From the NCBI GenBank assembly GCA_016215085.1, contig JACRMD010000196.1:1-16897 (forward strand): DNA of 16,897 bases, given 5' to 3'. Position 1 is the stretch's first letter. The number at the start of each line of letters is the position of its first letter. The stretch comes from Solirubrobacterales bacterium. GTDB taxonomy: Bacteria > Actinomycetota > Thermoleophilia > Solirubrobacterales > Solirubrobacteraceae. The notes beneath the pieces are model-generated. The model searched no databases. It was not told the DNA's origin and was given only the letters and a program-made list of their open reading frames with translations. Both the position numbers and the translations under genes were made by a program. Shown piece after piece: positions 1-8,500 of the stretch.

Positions 1-535
1 GGCCGGCCCCCTGGCCGTCAAGGCCATCGCGCCGGGCATGACCCACAAGACCGAGCACGGCGCCGTGCGCCTCGGGCTCGCCACCCCCGCGGCGGCGCAG
101 GAGGCGGCCGCCGCCCTGCACGGCTCGCTCACCGCGGCGGGCTTCGACGTCACCGGCTTCCTCGTCCAGCAGATGGTCGCCGGCGGCGTGGAGCTGCTCG
201 TCGGCGCCATGAGCCACGAGACGTTCGGCCCGATCGTCGTCTGCGGCGCCGGCGGCGTCACCGCCGAGCTGTGGGGCGACGTGCAGGTGCGCCTCGCGCC
301 GGTCGCGCGCCGCACCGCGACCGAGATGGTGTCCTCGCTGCGCGTGGCGCCGCTGCTGCGCGGCTGGCGCGGCGCGCCGCGGGCCAAGCCCGGCGCGGTC
401 GAGGACGTCGTGCGCCGGATGGGCTTCCTCGTCGCCGACCGGCCCGAGGTTGCCGAGGCCGAGCTCAACCCCCTGCTGGCCACCGCGGCGGGCGCGGTGG
501 CCGTGGACCTGCGGGTCCGCGTCGCCGCGGACTGA
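1..535 (+). CDS. Acyl-CoA synthetase (ADP-forming), C-terminal ATP-grasp part; partial
   Basis: The open frame enters from the left edge (first full codon at base 2) and ends at TGA 533-535, so only about the last 177 residues are present. The fragment reads as the ATP-grasp part of ADP-forming acyl/acetyl-CoA synthetases: VKAIAPGMTHKTEHGAV near the start, a QQMVAGGVELLVGA strand, then a glycine-rich GPIVVCGAGGV loop, and the closing AEAELNPLL segment, where the family places Glu and Asn residues that bind Mg-ATP. These enzymes interconvert acyl-CoA, ADP and phosphate with the free acid and ATP in the cytosol. The internal ATG at base 38 is not the start, because conserved sequence precedes it. 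Substrate range cannot be judged. The gene converges on the acyl-CoA ligase, with stops nine bases apart inside one hairpin. Family call is fairly secure. Confidence 0.85.
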   Translation, partial: AGPLAVKAIAPGMTHKTEHGAVRLGLATPAAAQEAAAALHGSLTAAGFDVTGFLVQQMVAGGVELLVGAMSHETFGPIVVCGAGGVTAELWGDVQVRLAPVARRTATEMVSSLRVAPLLRGWRGAPRAKPGAVEDVVRRMGFLVADRPEVAEAELNPLLATAAGAVAVDLRVRVAAD

Positions 536-553
536 GCCGGGGCTCAGTCCGCG
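526..553. terminator. Bidirectional hairpin holding both convergent stop codons
   Basis: Bases 526-538 and 541-553 are perfect 13-base inverted repeats (CGCGGACTGAGCC and its complement) around a two-base centre. The plus-strand stop (TGA 533-535) and the minus-strand stop (complement of 544-546) lie in opposite arms. No T-tract follows, as is common in high-GC actinobacteria. Termination is inferred from position and symmetry. Confidence 0.6.
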
Positions 554-2361
554 TACAGCGCGTCGATCGTGTCGCCGTAGCGCTCGTAGACCACGTTGCG
601 CTTGATCTTCATCGTCGGCGTGAGCTCGCCGCGCTCCTGCGAGAGGTCGTGGTCGAGGATCGCGAAGCGCTTGACCTGCTCGATCCGCGCGAAGTGCGCG
701 TTGGCGGTCTCGACGTCGGCCGCGATCTCGGCGATGACGCGCGGGTCGCGTGCCATCTGCGCCGGGTCGGGCGTCACGCCGCAGCGCTCGGCCAGCGCGG
801 GCAGCTCGTCGGGATCGAGCGTGACCATCGCCACCACGTAGGGCCGGTTGTCGCCGTACACGACGGCCTGCGAGACCCAGCGGCTGTCGCGCAGCGCGGA
901 CTCGATGTTCGACGGCGTGATGTTCGTGCCCGACGAGGTGAGGATGAGGTCCTTCTTGCGCCCGGTGACGCGGACGAAGCCGTCGGCGTCGATCTCGCCG
1001 AGGTCGCCGGAGCACAGCCACCCGTCGTCGGTGAACGTCTCGCGCGTGGCGTCCTCGTTCTTGTAGTAGCCGGCGAAGATGTTGGGCCCCTTCATGAGGA
1101 TCTCGCCGTCGGGCGCGACCATCACCTCGGTGCCCGGCAGCGGCCGGCCGACCGTGCCGATCCGGAACTCGCCGGCGGTGTTCAGCGTCGCGGCGGCCGT
1201 GGTCTCGGTCATGCCGTAGCCCTCGAGCAGCGTGATGCCGCAGGCGTCGAAGAACTCGATGACCTCGGGGTTGATCGGCGCCGCGCCCGTCAGCGCGAGC
1301 TGCAGGCGCTCGCCGAACAGGCCGCGCACCTTGGAGAGCACCAGGTGGTCGGCGAGCCGGCGCCGGCGCTCGAGCAGCCCGCCGACCGGCCGGCCGGCGC
1401 GCTCGCGCGTCCGCGCCTCGCGCCCGACGCCCACCGCCCAGTCGAAGACCATGCGCTTGAGGCGGCCCGCGTCGTCGACGCCGGCCAGCGCCTTGGTGTG
1501 GATCTTCTCGAAGACCCGGGGCACCGACGGCACGTGCGTCGGCTGGATGTCGGTGATGTCCTCCAGGACGAGCTTGGCGTCGCCGCGCCAGAAGGCGAGC
1601 GTCCCGCCGATGTCCAGCGTGACCATCTGCGTGATCCGCGCCAGCGAGTGCGCCAGCGGCAGGAACAGGAAGATGACGACCTCCTTGGTGGGGTCGAAGT
1701 CCAGCTGGTGCTCGTACATGTCCATGGTGGCCATGCAGTTGCGGTGCGTGGTCATGCAGCCCTTGGGCGGGCCGGTCGTGCCCGACGTGTAGACGATGGT
1801 CGCCACGTCGTCGGGGCCGACCGCCGCGACCGCCTCGTCCACCGCGCGCGCGGGGATCTCTGCGCCGCGCTCGCGCAGCTGCTCCAGCGAGAGGTCGCCG
1901 GAGTCGTCGAAGGTCACCACGTGGCGGAGCTTGGGCAGCCGGTCGCGCACCTCCTGGACCTTGGCGAGCTGGTCCGCGTCCTCGCAGAGCACGACCTCCG
2001 TCTCGCTGTGGCCGAGCACGTACTCGCATTCGCCGGGCGAGTTGGTGTGGTAGATCGGCACGACGGTCGCGCCGGCGCAGTGCGCCGCGCAGTCGACCAC
2101 CGTCCACTCCGCGCGCGTCGAGGAGAGGATCGCCACCGGCGTGCCGGGCTCGACCCCGAGCGCCATCAGCCCCCGGGCGAGCTCGCGGGCCTGCCGGCCC
2201 AGCTCGGCGTACGTGATGTCGTGCCAGCCCTCGCCGTCGCGGTGGCGCAGCGCGGCGCCGGGATGGCGCTCCGCCGCGGCCAGCACCATGGCGCCCAGGG
2301 TCGGCGCCCCCGTCGCGCGGTCCACCCCGGGGGCGGACCTGGTGGTCGAGGTCGACGACAT
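544..2361 (-). CDS. fadD: Long-chain fatty-acid--CoA ligase (AMP-forming)
   Basis: This 605-residue cytosolic or membrane-associated enzyme activates fatty acids to acyl-CoA through an acyl-adenylate. Its ANL-superfamily motifs are all present: P-loop YTSGTTGPPKG (residues 191-201), LEGYGMTET (379-387), the ribose-binding Asp in SGDLGEIDADG (451-461), hinge GRKKD (467-471) and the C-terminal TPTMKIKR, whose Lys585 should be the catalytic lysine. Length and motifs fit the actinobacterial FadD15 type. The frame is open upstream to 2670, but I place the start at ATG 2361-2359: GAGGAG lies nine bases before it and the preceding residues are low-complexity and unlike the family. A GATGGC at 2430-2425 (minus) with a weak CAGCAT 18 bases later may be its promoter. 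It diverges from the MgtC gene. Chain-length preference is not evident. Confidence 0.93.
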   Translation of the reverse strand: MSSTSTTRSAPGVDRATGAPTLGAMVLAAAERHPGAALRHRDGEGWHDITYAELGRQARELARGLMALGVEPGTPVAILSSTRAEWTVVDCAAHCAGATVVPIYHTNSPGECEYVLGHSETEVVLCEDADQLAKVQEVRDRLPKLRHVVTFDDSGDLSLEQLRERGAEIPARAVDEAVAAVGPDDVATIVYTSGTTGPPKGCMTTHRNCMATMDMYEHQLDFDPTKEVVIFLFLPLAHSLARITQMVTLDIGGTLAFWRGDAKLVLEDITDIQPTHVPSVPRVFEKIHTKALAGVDDAGRLKRMVFDWAVGVGREARTRERAGRPVGGLLERRRRLADHLVLSKVRGLFGERLQLALTGAAPINPEVIEFFDACGITLLEGYGMTETTAAATLNTAGEFRIGTVGRPLPGTEVMVAPDGEILMKGPNIFAGYYKNEDATRETFTDDGWLCSGDLGEIDADGFVRVTGRKKDLILTSSGTNITPSNIESALRDSRWVSQAVVYGDNRPYVVAMVTLDPDELPALAERCGVTPDPAQMARDPRVIAEIAADVETANAHFARIEQVKRFAILDHDLSQERGELTPTMKIKRNVVYERYGDTIDALYAD

Positions 2362-2400
2362 GCTCTCCAGCTCCTCGTGCGCGTGGTTGCGTTCCCACCG

Positions 2401-2430
2401 ATGCTGCCGCCGTGGGCCGCAGCGGCCATC
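2401..2430 (-). promoter_or_regulatory. Candidate promoter for the acyl-CoA ligase gene
   Basis: On the minus strand GATGGC (2430-2425) is followed after 18 bases by CAGCAT (2406-2401). The first element and spacing match the better promoters in this window, but the -10 is poor (TAGCGT elsewhere). It would give a leader of roughly 35 bases containing the GAGGAG ribosome site. Confidence 0.3.
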
Positions 2431-2464
2431 CGTACTCGGCCACACGCCGTGGCGGCGGGTCACT

Positions 2465-2494
2465 GATGGCCCTTCCGCGCGACAGGCGTAGCGT
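2465..2494 (+). promoter_or_regulatory. Candidate promoter of the MgtC/ArsA operon (GATGGC-N18-TAGCGT)
   Basis: GATGGC at 2465-2470, an 18-base spacer and TAGCGT at 2489-2494. ATG 2502 follows seven bases after the hexamer, so the transcript could begin at or next to that ATG with no leader. The same hexamers and spacing precede the SRPBCC, MMPL and Usp genes. Confidence 0.55.
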
Positions 2495-2501
2495 CGGGAC
2501 G

Positions 2502-2534
2502 ATGCCGCCGATCGACGACCGCCGCGGTGCGTGA
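2502..2534 (+). CDS. Possible ten-residue leader peptide coupled to the MgtC gene
   Basis: ATG 2502 opens a frame reading MPPIDDRRGA and stops at TGA 2532-2534; the final A is the first base of ATG 2534, giving a TGATG overlap. The ATG sits where a leaderless transcript would start. Two readings are possible. It may be a true translated leader that couples ribosomes to the next gene. Alternatively it is the real N-terminus of the MgtC protein, cut off by a one-base deficit, because that protein otherwise starts abruptly inside its first membrane helix. Confidence 0.3.
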   Translation: MPPIDDRRGA

Positions 2535-3751
2535 TGGGCCTGGCGGTCGCGCTGGGCGTGGGGCTGCTGCTCGGCATCGAGCGCGAGCGCCACAAGGGCC
2601 GCGGCGCCCACCGCGGTCCCGCGGGCGTGCGCACGTTCGCGCTGACGGCGCTGCTCGGGGCGCTGTGCATCCGGGTCGGCGGGGCCGCGGTGCTGGCGGC
2701 CGGCGTCGTCTTCGTCGGCCTGGCCGCGCTGGCCGGCTACGAGCGCGACCAGCGCGACGACCCCGGCCTCACCACCGCCATCGCGCTCGTGGTGACGTTC
2801 CTGCTCGGCGCGCTGGCCCAGCAGGATCCCGCCCTGGCGGCCGGGGTGGGCACCGGCGTGGCGCTGCTGCTCGCCTACCGCAGCCGCCTGCACCACCTCG
2901 TGCGCGACACCCTCACCGAGCGCGAGGTCCACGACGTCCTGCTCTTCGCCGCCGCAGCGCTCATCGTGCTCCCGCTCGTGCCCGACGAGGGCATCGGGCC
3001 CAACGACGCGTTCAACCCGTTCACGGCGTGGCGGCTCGTCGTCCTGGTCCTCGCGGTCAACGGCGCGGGCTACTTCCTGCTGCGCGCGATCGGCCCGCGC
3101 TACGGGCTCGCGATCGCCGGGCTGCTCGGCGGCTTCGCGTCGAGCACCGCGACGATCGCCACGATGGGACGCCGCGCCGTCGTCGAGCCCGAGGTGCGCC
3201 GCGGCGCGGTGGCGGGCGGCGCGATGTCGACGGTCGCCACGATGGTCTTCACCGGCATGGTCGCCGGCGCCGCCGACGGCGAGACCCTGCGCCGGCTGAC
3301 CGGGGCGCTGGCCCTCGGCGGCGTCGTGGCCGCCCTCTACGGCGCGGCGTTCGCCTGGCGCGCCGCGCGGCGCCCGCCGGGCGAGGTCCGCCGCGGCCGG
3401 GCGTTCGACCTGCGCATCGCGCTGGCCGTGGCCGGGGCGATCTCGGCGCTGCTGGTGATCTCGGCGGTCATGGAGCAGGCGCTCGGGCGCTCCGGCGTCG
3501 TGCTCACCGCCGCCCTCGCGGGCTTCGCCGACGCGCAGGCGGCGGCCGCCTCGTCGGCGGCGCTGGCCGCGTCCGGCCAGATCTCGGCCGACGACGCGGC
3601 GCTGGCGATCCTGGTCGCGCTGAGCACCAACACGATGACCAAGGCCGCCGTCGCGCTCGCCGCCGGGCGGACGCGGTACGCCGTCCGCATCTGGCCCGGC
3701 CTCGCGCTCGTCCTCGGCGCGGTCTGGCTCGGCGCGGCGGTGGCGCCGTGA
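2534..3751 (+). CDS. MgtC/SapB-family membrane protein with DUF4010 domain
   Basis: A polytopic membrane protein of about 405 residues. The N-terminal part has the MgtC signature, a glycine- and leucine-rich helix running into GIERERHKG (about residues 11-22) and several further helices. The C-terminal part, from about residue 175, fits DUF4010, including the STNTMTKA stretch near residue 360. MgtC proteins are tied to Mg2+ stress and acid or intracellular survival in other bacteria; the DUF4010 subgroup has no settled role, so no substrate is proposed. ATG 2534 is preferred because it overlaps the stop of the upstream mini-ORF; GTG 2531 is one codon earlier and equally possible. No convincing ribosome site is visible. 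The stop overlaps the next start as GTGA, implying coupling to the ArsA-type ATPase. A one-base loss between 2502 and 2534 could have truncated the N-terminus. Confidence 0.85.
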   Translation: MGLAVALGVGLLLGIERERHKGRGAHRGPAGVRTFALTALLGALCIRVGGAAVLAAGVVFVGLAALAGYERDQRDDPGLTTAIALVVTFLLGALAQQDPALAAGVGTGVALLLAYRSRLHHLVRDTLTEREVHDVLLFAAAALIVLPLVPDEGIGPNDAFNPFTAWRLVVLVLAVNGAGYFLLRAIGPRYGLAIAGLLGGFASSTATIATMGRRAVVEPEVRRGAVAGGAMSTVATMVFTGMVAGAADGETLRRLTGALALGGVVAALYGAAFAWRAARRPPGEVRRGRAFDLRIALAVAGAISALLVISAVMEQALGRSGVVLTAALAGFADAQAAAASSAALAASGQISADDAALAILVALSTNTMTKAAVALAAGRTRYAVRIWPGLALVLGAVWLGAAVAP

Positions 3752-4685
3752 CCGGCGCGGTGCTCCACCGCCGCCTCGTGGTCGTCACCGGCAAGGGCGG
3801 CGCCGGCAAGTCGACCGTGGCCGCCGCGCTGGGGCTCGCCGCCGTCCGCCGCGGCCGCCGCACGCTCGTCGTCGAGGTCGCCGCCCGCGACGACGTCCGC
3901 CGGCTGGTGACCGGCGCGGCGGCCGGCGACCCATACGTCGAGCGGGCGCTGGCGCCCGGGCTCGACCACGTCTCGGTCGACCCCGGCCACGCGCTGCGCG
4001 AGTACCTGCGGCTCCAGCTTCCGCGCCCCGCGGCCGCGCTGCTGCTCGCCGGCCGCGTCTTCCCCCTGCTGGCCGCGGCGACCCCGGGGCTCGCCGAGCT
4101 GCTGACGATCGGCAAGGTGTGGGCGCTGGCCGCGCCGGCGCCGCACCGGCGCCACGACCTCGTCGTGCTCGACGCGCCGGCGACCGGCCACGCGCTCGGG
4201 CTGCTGCACGCGCCGGCCGCCTTCGCCGCGGCGACGCGCACCGGCCCGGTCACCGCAAGGCCCGCCGCGTCGACGCGTTCCTGCACGACCCGCGGCAGAC
4301 CGCGCTGGTGGCCGTCGCCGCCCCCGACGAGCTCGCGGTCGCCGAGACGCTGGACCTGCGGCGGCGGCTGCTCGCGGGCCTCGGCCTCGACCTGGACCTC
4401 TGCGTCGTCGACAGCGTGCTCGCCGGCCGGTTCGCGGCCGCCGAGGAGCGCCGGCTGCGCGCGCTGGCGCCCTTCCCCGGCCGGCGCGCCGCGCTGTTCG
4501 CCGCGACGCGTGCGCGCCACCAGCGCCACCAGCTCGCGCACCTGCGCGCGGGCCTGGACGGCGTGCCGGTCACCACGCTGCCGTTGGTCTTCGCGCCCGC
4601 GCTGGACCTGCCCGCGCTGGAGCGGCTCTCGCGCCGTCTCGACCCGCCGCGCGTGCGTCAGAAGGTGCCCGCGGCGACCTCGTGA
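3748..4685 (+). pseudogene. ArsA/GET3-type ATPase, frame interrupted near base 4251
   Basis: GTG 3748 overlaps the MgtC stop (GTGA). The first about 168 residues show the deviant Walker A GKGGAGKST (residues 15-23) and the ArsA-type LDAPATGHAL (from 141), as in anion-transporting/GET3 ATPases. Near base 4251 homology jumps to another frame, continuing as KARRVDAFLHDP and running to TGA 4683-4685. Adding one base in GGTCACCGC (about 4248-4256) would join both parts as GPVHRKARRVDAF and give 312 residues, a normal size. If real, the shift removes the C-terminal half; the unshifted frame runs on as unrelated arginine-rich sequence to 4764. Actinobacteria often carry such ATPases in adjacent pairs; only one is here. 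Nothing links it to arsenic. The 3' end overlaps the convergent SRPBCC gene by 28 bases. A sequencing error is an equal explanation. Confidence 0.8.
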
Positions 4686-5356
4686 CGGAGCTCGCGCGCG
4701 CCGCGCCGGGCGGCGAGCTCGACCGAGCGCCGGCGCAGGAGCTGGAACTGCCGCGCCTGCATGATCACGTGGGCCGGGTGCCAGAACGCGACGTTGGCGA
4801 GGTCGGCGAGCAGCTTCGGGCGGCCCGCGCCGCCGCTGCGCACGAGCAGCCGGGTCGTGCCGTCACCCTGCGGGTCCAGGAAGAACTCCCAGCGCGCGTC
4901 GGTGCGCCAGCGCGGCTGCGGCCCCGCCGGGTCCAGCGAGCGGCCCTTCGCGTCCAGCGTCGCGCGCAGCACGAGCGAGCGGGCGGGCTCGACGTGGACG
5001 ACCTCGAACCACGCCCGGCCGGGCACGGTGGTGAAGCGGTCGCCCGTCTCGAGGTGCTGCCAGTCGAGGTGCACCTGGTCGGCGCTCGGCCGGCCGGCGT
5101 TGTCGAGGCGGTCCCACGAGTACCACCCGCCGCGGTCGGCGCCCATCTGCACCAGCCACGGCCAGATCGCCGACGGCGGCGCCGGGATCGTGGTGGCCAT
5201 CGTCGTCACCCCGTGCTCGCCCGGCACCAGTCCGTCGCCGGGCAGCGGGCGCGCGAGGTCGTGGTCGGTCGCGCCCCAGCGCATGAGCCGGGGACGCGCG
5301 GCGAGCGCGCCGACGGCGAGCGCGCCGGCACCGAGGAGCAGCCGTGGCGAGGTCAT
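4658..5356 (-). CDS. SRPBCC-family protein with N-terminal membrane anchor
   Basis: A 232-residue protein. Residues 5-20 (RLLLGAGALAVGALAA) form a hydrophobic segment with no clear cleavage site, so a membrane anchor is likely. From about residue 50 the sequence resembles the START/polyketide-cyclase-like SRPBCC fold: a strand and helix with PAPPSAIWPWLVQMG, then GWYSWDRLDN, and a RWEFFLDPQGDGTTRLLVRS hairpin near residues 155-173. Such folds enclose hydrophobic ligands; the ligand is unknown. ATG 5356 is supported by TAGCGT ending six bases upstream, the leaderless pattern. The gene is divergent from the MMPL transporter and its tail overlaps the ArsA-type gene by 28 bases. A link to lipid handling with the transporter is inference only. 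Confidence 0.8.
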   Translation of the reverse strand: MTSPRLLLGAGALAVGALAARPRLMRWGATDHDLARPLPGDGLVPGEHGVTTMATTIPAPPSAIWPWLVQMGADRGGWYSWDRLDNAGRPSADQVHLDWQHLETGDRFTTVPGRAWFEVVHVEPARSLVLRATLDAKGRSLDPAGPQPRWRTDARWEFFLDPQGDGTTRLLVRSGGAGRPKLLADLANVAFWHPAHVIMQARQFQLLRRRSVELAARRGARELRHEVAAGTF

Positions 5357-5362
5357 GCGGCG

Positions 5363-5392
5363 ACGCTACGCCCGGGCCCGCCGAGCGCCATC
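5363..5392 (-). promoter_or_regulatory. Leaderless promoter of the SRPBCC gene
   Basis: On the minus strand GATGGC (5392-5387), 18 bases, TAGCGT (5368-5363), then six bases to ATG 5356. The spacing equals that in front of the MgtC, MMPL and Usp genes. With -10 this close to ATG, transcription should begin at or next to the start codon. Confidence 0.6.
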
Positions 5393-5449
5393 CGGACGGC
5401 CCCGCGGCAGGGCGCGGGTCACTACGGATGCCGGACCGCAGTCGTGCCC

Positions 5450-5479
5450 GATGGACAGGGTGTCGAGCGGGCGTAGCGT
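5450..5479 (+). promoter_or_regulatory. Promoter of the MMPL transporter gene
   Basis: GATGGA (5450-5455), an 18-base spacer and TAGCGT (5474-5479). Unlike its relatives here it would yield a leader of about 28 bases, which contains the GAGGAG ribosome site at 5501-5506 before GTG 5514. Confidence 0.6.
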
Positions 5480-5513
5480 CGACGCAACGCGTCCGTACAC
5501 GAGGAGAGGCACC

Positions 5514-8500
5514 GTGCTCCGCCTTGCGAGGTTCTCCATCTCACGCCCACGGACGGCCCTCGCACTCTGGGCCGCCTTCGCCGTGGCGCTGTCGCTCATC
5601 GGGCTCGGGGTCTCCGACGCCCTGTCGCCGTCGAAGGCCGTGATCCCCGGGACGGACTCCGCCCGCGCCGTGCACCTCGCCGACGCGCAGTTCGGGCCCA
5701 GCCAGCTGGTGCCCGTCCTGCTCGAGGGCCCGCAGAAGGAGGTCGACCGCCAGGGGCCGATCCTCGTCAAGCGGCTGTCCAAGGAGAAGGACATCCGCGT
5801 GATGTCCGCCTGGGACGGCGGGCCGCTCAGCTTCGAGCTCCATCCCCAGGCCGGCGACGCGATGCTGATCGCCGCCGTCGCCCGCACGGACGCCGAGATG
5901 TTCGAGGGGCGCCAGGAGGAGATCCAGAAGATCGTCGACGACACGGTCAAGGCGCCGGTGACGCCGTACGTCACCGGCACGCCGGCGCTCGAGCGCGGCC
6001 TCGCCGACGCGTCGATCGACACGACGCGCCAGGCGCTGCTCATCGCCACGCCGATCCTCTTCGTCCTCCTGCTGCTGATCCTCCGCGCGCCGGTCGCCGC
6101 GTTCGTCATCACCGGCTTCGGCGCGGTGACCGCGTTCGTCGGCTTCGGCGCCATGACGCTGGCGGCCAACGCCATCGACCTGGCGCCCGTCGCCCTGGCG
6201 CTCGGGGCGCTCACGTCGCTCGCCGCGGGGGTCGGCTACGCGCTGCTGCTCTACGTCCGCTGGGCGGACGAGCTCGCCGCCGGCGCCTCGCCGCGGGACG
6301 CGGCGACGACCGCGGTCGACACCTCCGGGCGCGCCGTGCTCATCGGCGGCACGGCGCTCGTCGTGGCCATGGTCGTCACCGCGCTGGTGGGCCTGACCGA
6401 GATGCTGCAGTCCGAGGGCCTGGGCACCGTCCTGGGCGGCCTGCTCGGCATCGGCGCGACGGTCGTGGTCATGCCGGCCGCGCTCGTCGTGCTCGGGACG
6501 CGGATGCACTGGCTGCGCTTCCCCGCGCCGGCGTTCGCCGAGCACGCGTGGAACCGCCTCGTCGGCGGCGGCAACGTCGTCGTGCGCCGCGCCGTCCCCG
6601 TGGGCGCGCTGGCGACCGGCCTGCTGCTGCTCCTGGCGCTCCCCGTCCTGCAGCTCGACATCGGCACCATCTCGCCGCTGCGCCTGCCGGACGACAACCA
6701 GGCGCGCGTCGCCTACGAGAAGGTCGGCGCCGTGATGGGGCCCGGCTGGGTCGCCCCCTACAACATGGTGATCGTCTCCCAGTCGCGGCCGCTGACCGAC
6801 CCCAAGCTCCTGCGCGACATCGACCGGCTGCAGATCCGCATCGGCCGGCACAAGTACACCGAGACGGTCGTGGGACCCGGCGTCTTCGCCGCGACCAGCA
6901 AGGAGCTGGGCGTCCTGCCGGACAAGCTGCAGGAGTCCTCCAAGCTCCTGAAGACCGGCCCCAAGGACCTCGCCAAGCTCGAGAACGGGCTCGGCCAGGC
7001 CGGCGCCGGGGCGGTGACGCTCCAGTCCGGCCTGCAGGAGGCGGCCGCCGGCGCGGGCAAGCTCAGCGCGGGCTCGACCTCCGCGCAGGGCGGCGCGGGC
7101 CAGCTCCGCGCCGGCCTGGCCAAGGCGCGGTCCGGCTCGGCCCAGATCTCGGGCGGGCTGGGCCAGGCGCTCGGCGGCGCCCGGCAGCTGCGCGACGGCG
7201 CCTCGGCGGCGCTGGCCGGCTCGGCGAAGATCAGCGGCGGCCTGGGCCAGGCGGTCACGCCGGTCAAGCAGGGCCTGCCGGTCGTCAAGAACATGGCGGC
7301 CGACGTCACCTCCGGCAGCAACGCGGTCAAGAACGCCAAGGCGAGCGCCGACACGGTCACCGGCCAGCTCGACGCCGCGATCGCCGACCTGCAGGGCATC
7401 GACGACCCCAAGGCGCAGGCCGCGCTGGCCGCGCTGCAGAACGCCCGCGGCGGCGCGTCGTCGCTGTCGGGCTCGCTGGGCGCGGCGTCCTCCAAGCTCG
7501 GCGGCGCGGCGGCCGTGGCCGGCGTCTTCGCCGGGCAGGTCGCAGAGCTGTCGTCCGGGCTCAGCCAGCTCTACGCGGGGTCGACCGCCCTGCAGGGCGG
7601 CCTGGCCCAGCTGCGCAAGGGCAACGCCGACCTCGTCAACGGCATCGACCGGCTGGCGGCGGGCGGCGGTGACCTGACCGCCGGCCTGACCGCGCTGCGC
7701 AACGGCGCGGGCCAGCTCGAGAGCGGGCTCGGCCAGCTGAGCGCCGGCAACGCGTCGCTGGCGGGCGGGCTGTCGGCCGGCGTGGCGCCGGTGGGCAGGC
7801 TGTCGGGCGGCCTGGCCGAGATGGAGCAGGGCGTGGCGACGTTCCGCAAGAAGCTGCCGTCGGCGAGGGACCTCGACCGGCTCTCGCAGCAGTCGCCCGG
7901 ACTGTTCGACAACGGCTACTTCGTGCTCGCCGCCATCGCGGGCGCGCGTCCCGCCGACCGCAACCAGGCGACGTTCGCGGTGAACCTCGACCGCGGCGGC
8001 AACGCCGGGCAGATCCTCATCGTGCCGCGCTTCGGCGCCGGCTCGACGGAGAACATCGCGCTCGGCGAGGACCTGCGCGACATGGCCGACGGGTTCGCGG
8101 CGGCCACGCGCACCGAGGTCGCGCTCGGCGGCCAGGCGGGCCAGTTCGGCGACTTCGAGTCCGAGGGCACGGCGAAGCTGATCCCCGTGTTCGCGGTCGT
8201 CGCGGCGGTCGTGGCGCTGATGCTGATGCTGATGCTCCGCACGGTGATCCTGCCGCTGGTGGCCGTGGCCTTCAGCCTGCTGGCCACCGCCGTCTCGTTC
8301 GGCGTCCTGCAGATCCTGTTCGGCGGCGACGACCCGCTGCTGGGCGGCCCGGGCTCGTTCAGCCCGGTGTCGATCATGGGCATCTTCGCCGCGGCGTTCG
8401 GCATCGCGACCATGCTCCAGGTGGTGCTGCTGGAGCGCACGCGCGAGGACTTCCTCGAGGACGGCGACCCGCACCAGGCGCTGCTGCGGTCGCTGCGGGA

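Noticed and set aside
271..2466. 731-codon plus-strand open frame antisense to the acyl-CoA ligase
   Set aside because: The translation is Arg/Ala/Gly/Asp-rich without any recognisable domain, and the opposite strand carries a complete ligase; typical shadow ORF of high-GC DNA.
2362..2670. N-terminal extension of the acyl-CoA ligase to 2670
   Set aside because: It would overlap the MgtC gene and its promoter, is low-complexity, and lacks the GAGGAG site that precedes ATG 2361.
4245..4260. Programmed ribosomal frameshift in the ArsA-type gene
   Set aside because: No slippery heptamer, internal ribosome-like stimulator or clear downstream structure is visible, and the family is not known for recoding.
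4761..5513. Upstream extension of the MMPL frame
   Set aside because: These 251 codons run antisense through the SRPBCC gene and its promoter; the family N-terminus and a ribosome site place the start at GTG 5514.
6970..7830. CRISPR-like or tandem DNA repeat
   Set aside because: The repetition is at protein level (glycine-punctuated helices), degenerate in DNA and in frame throughout; there are no constant-length spacers.
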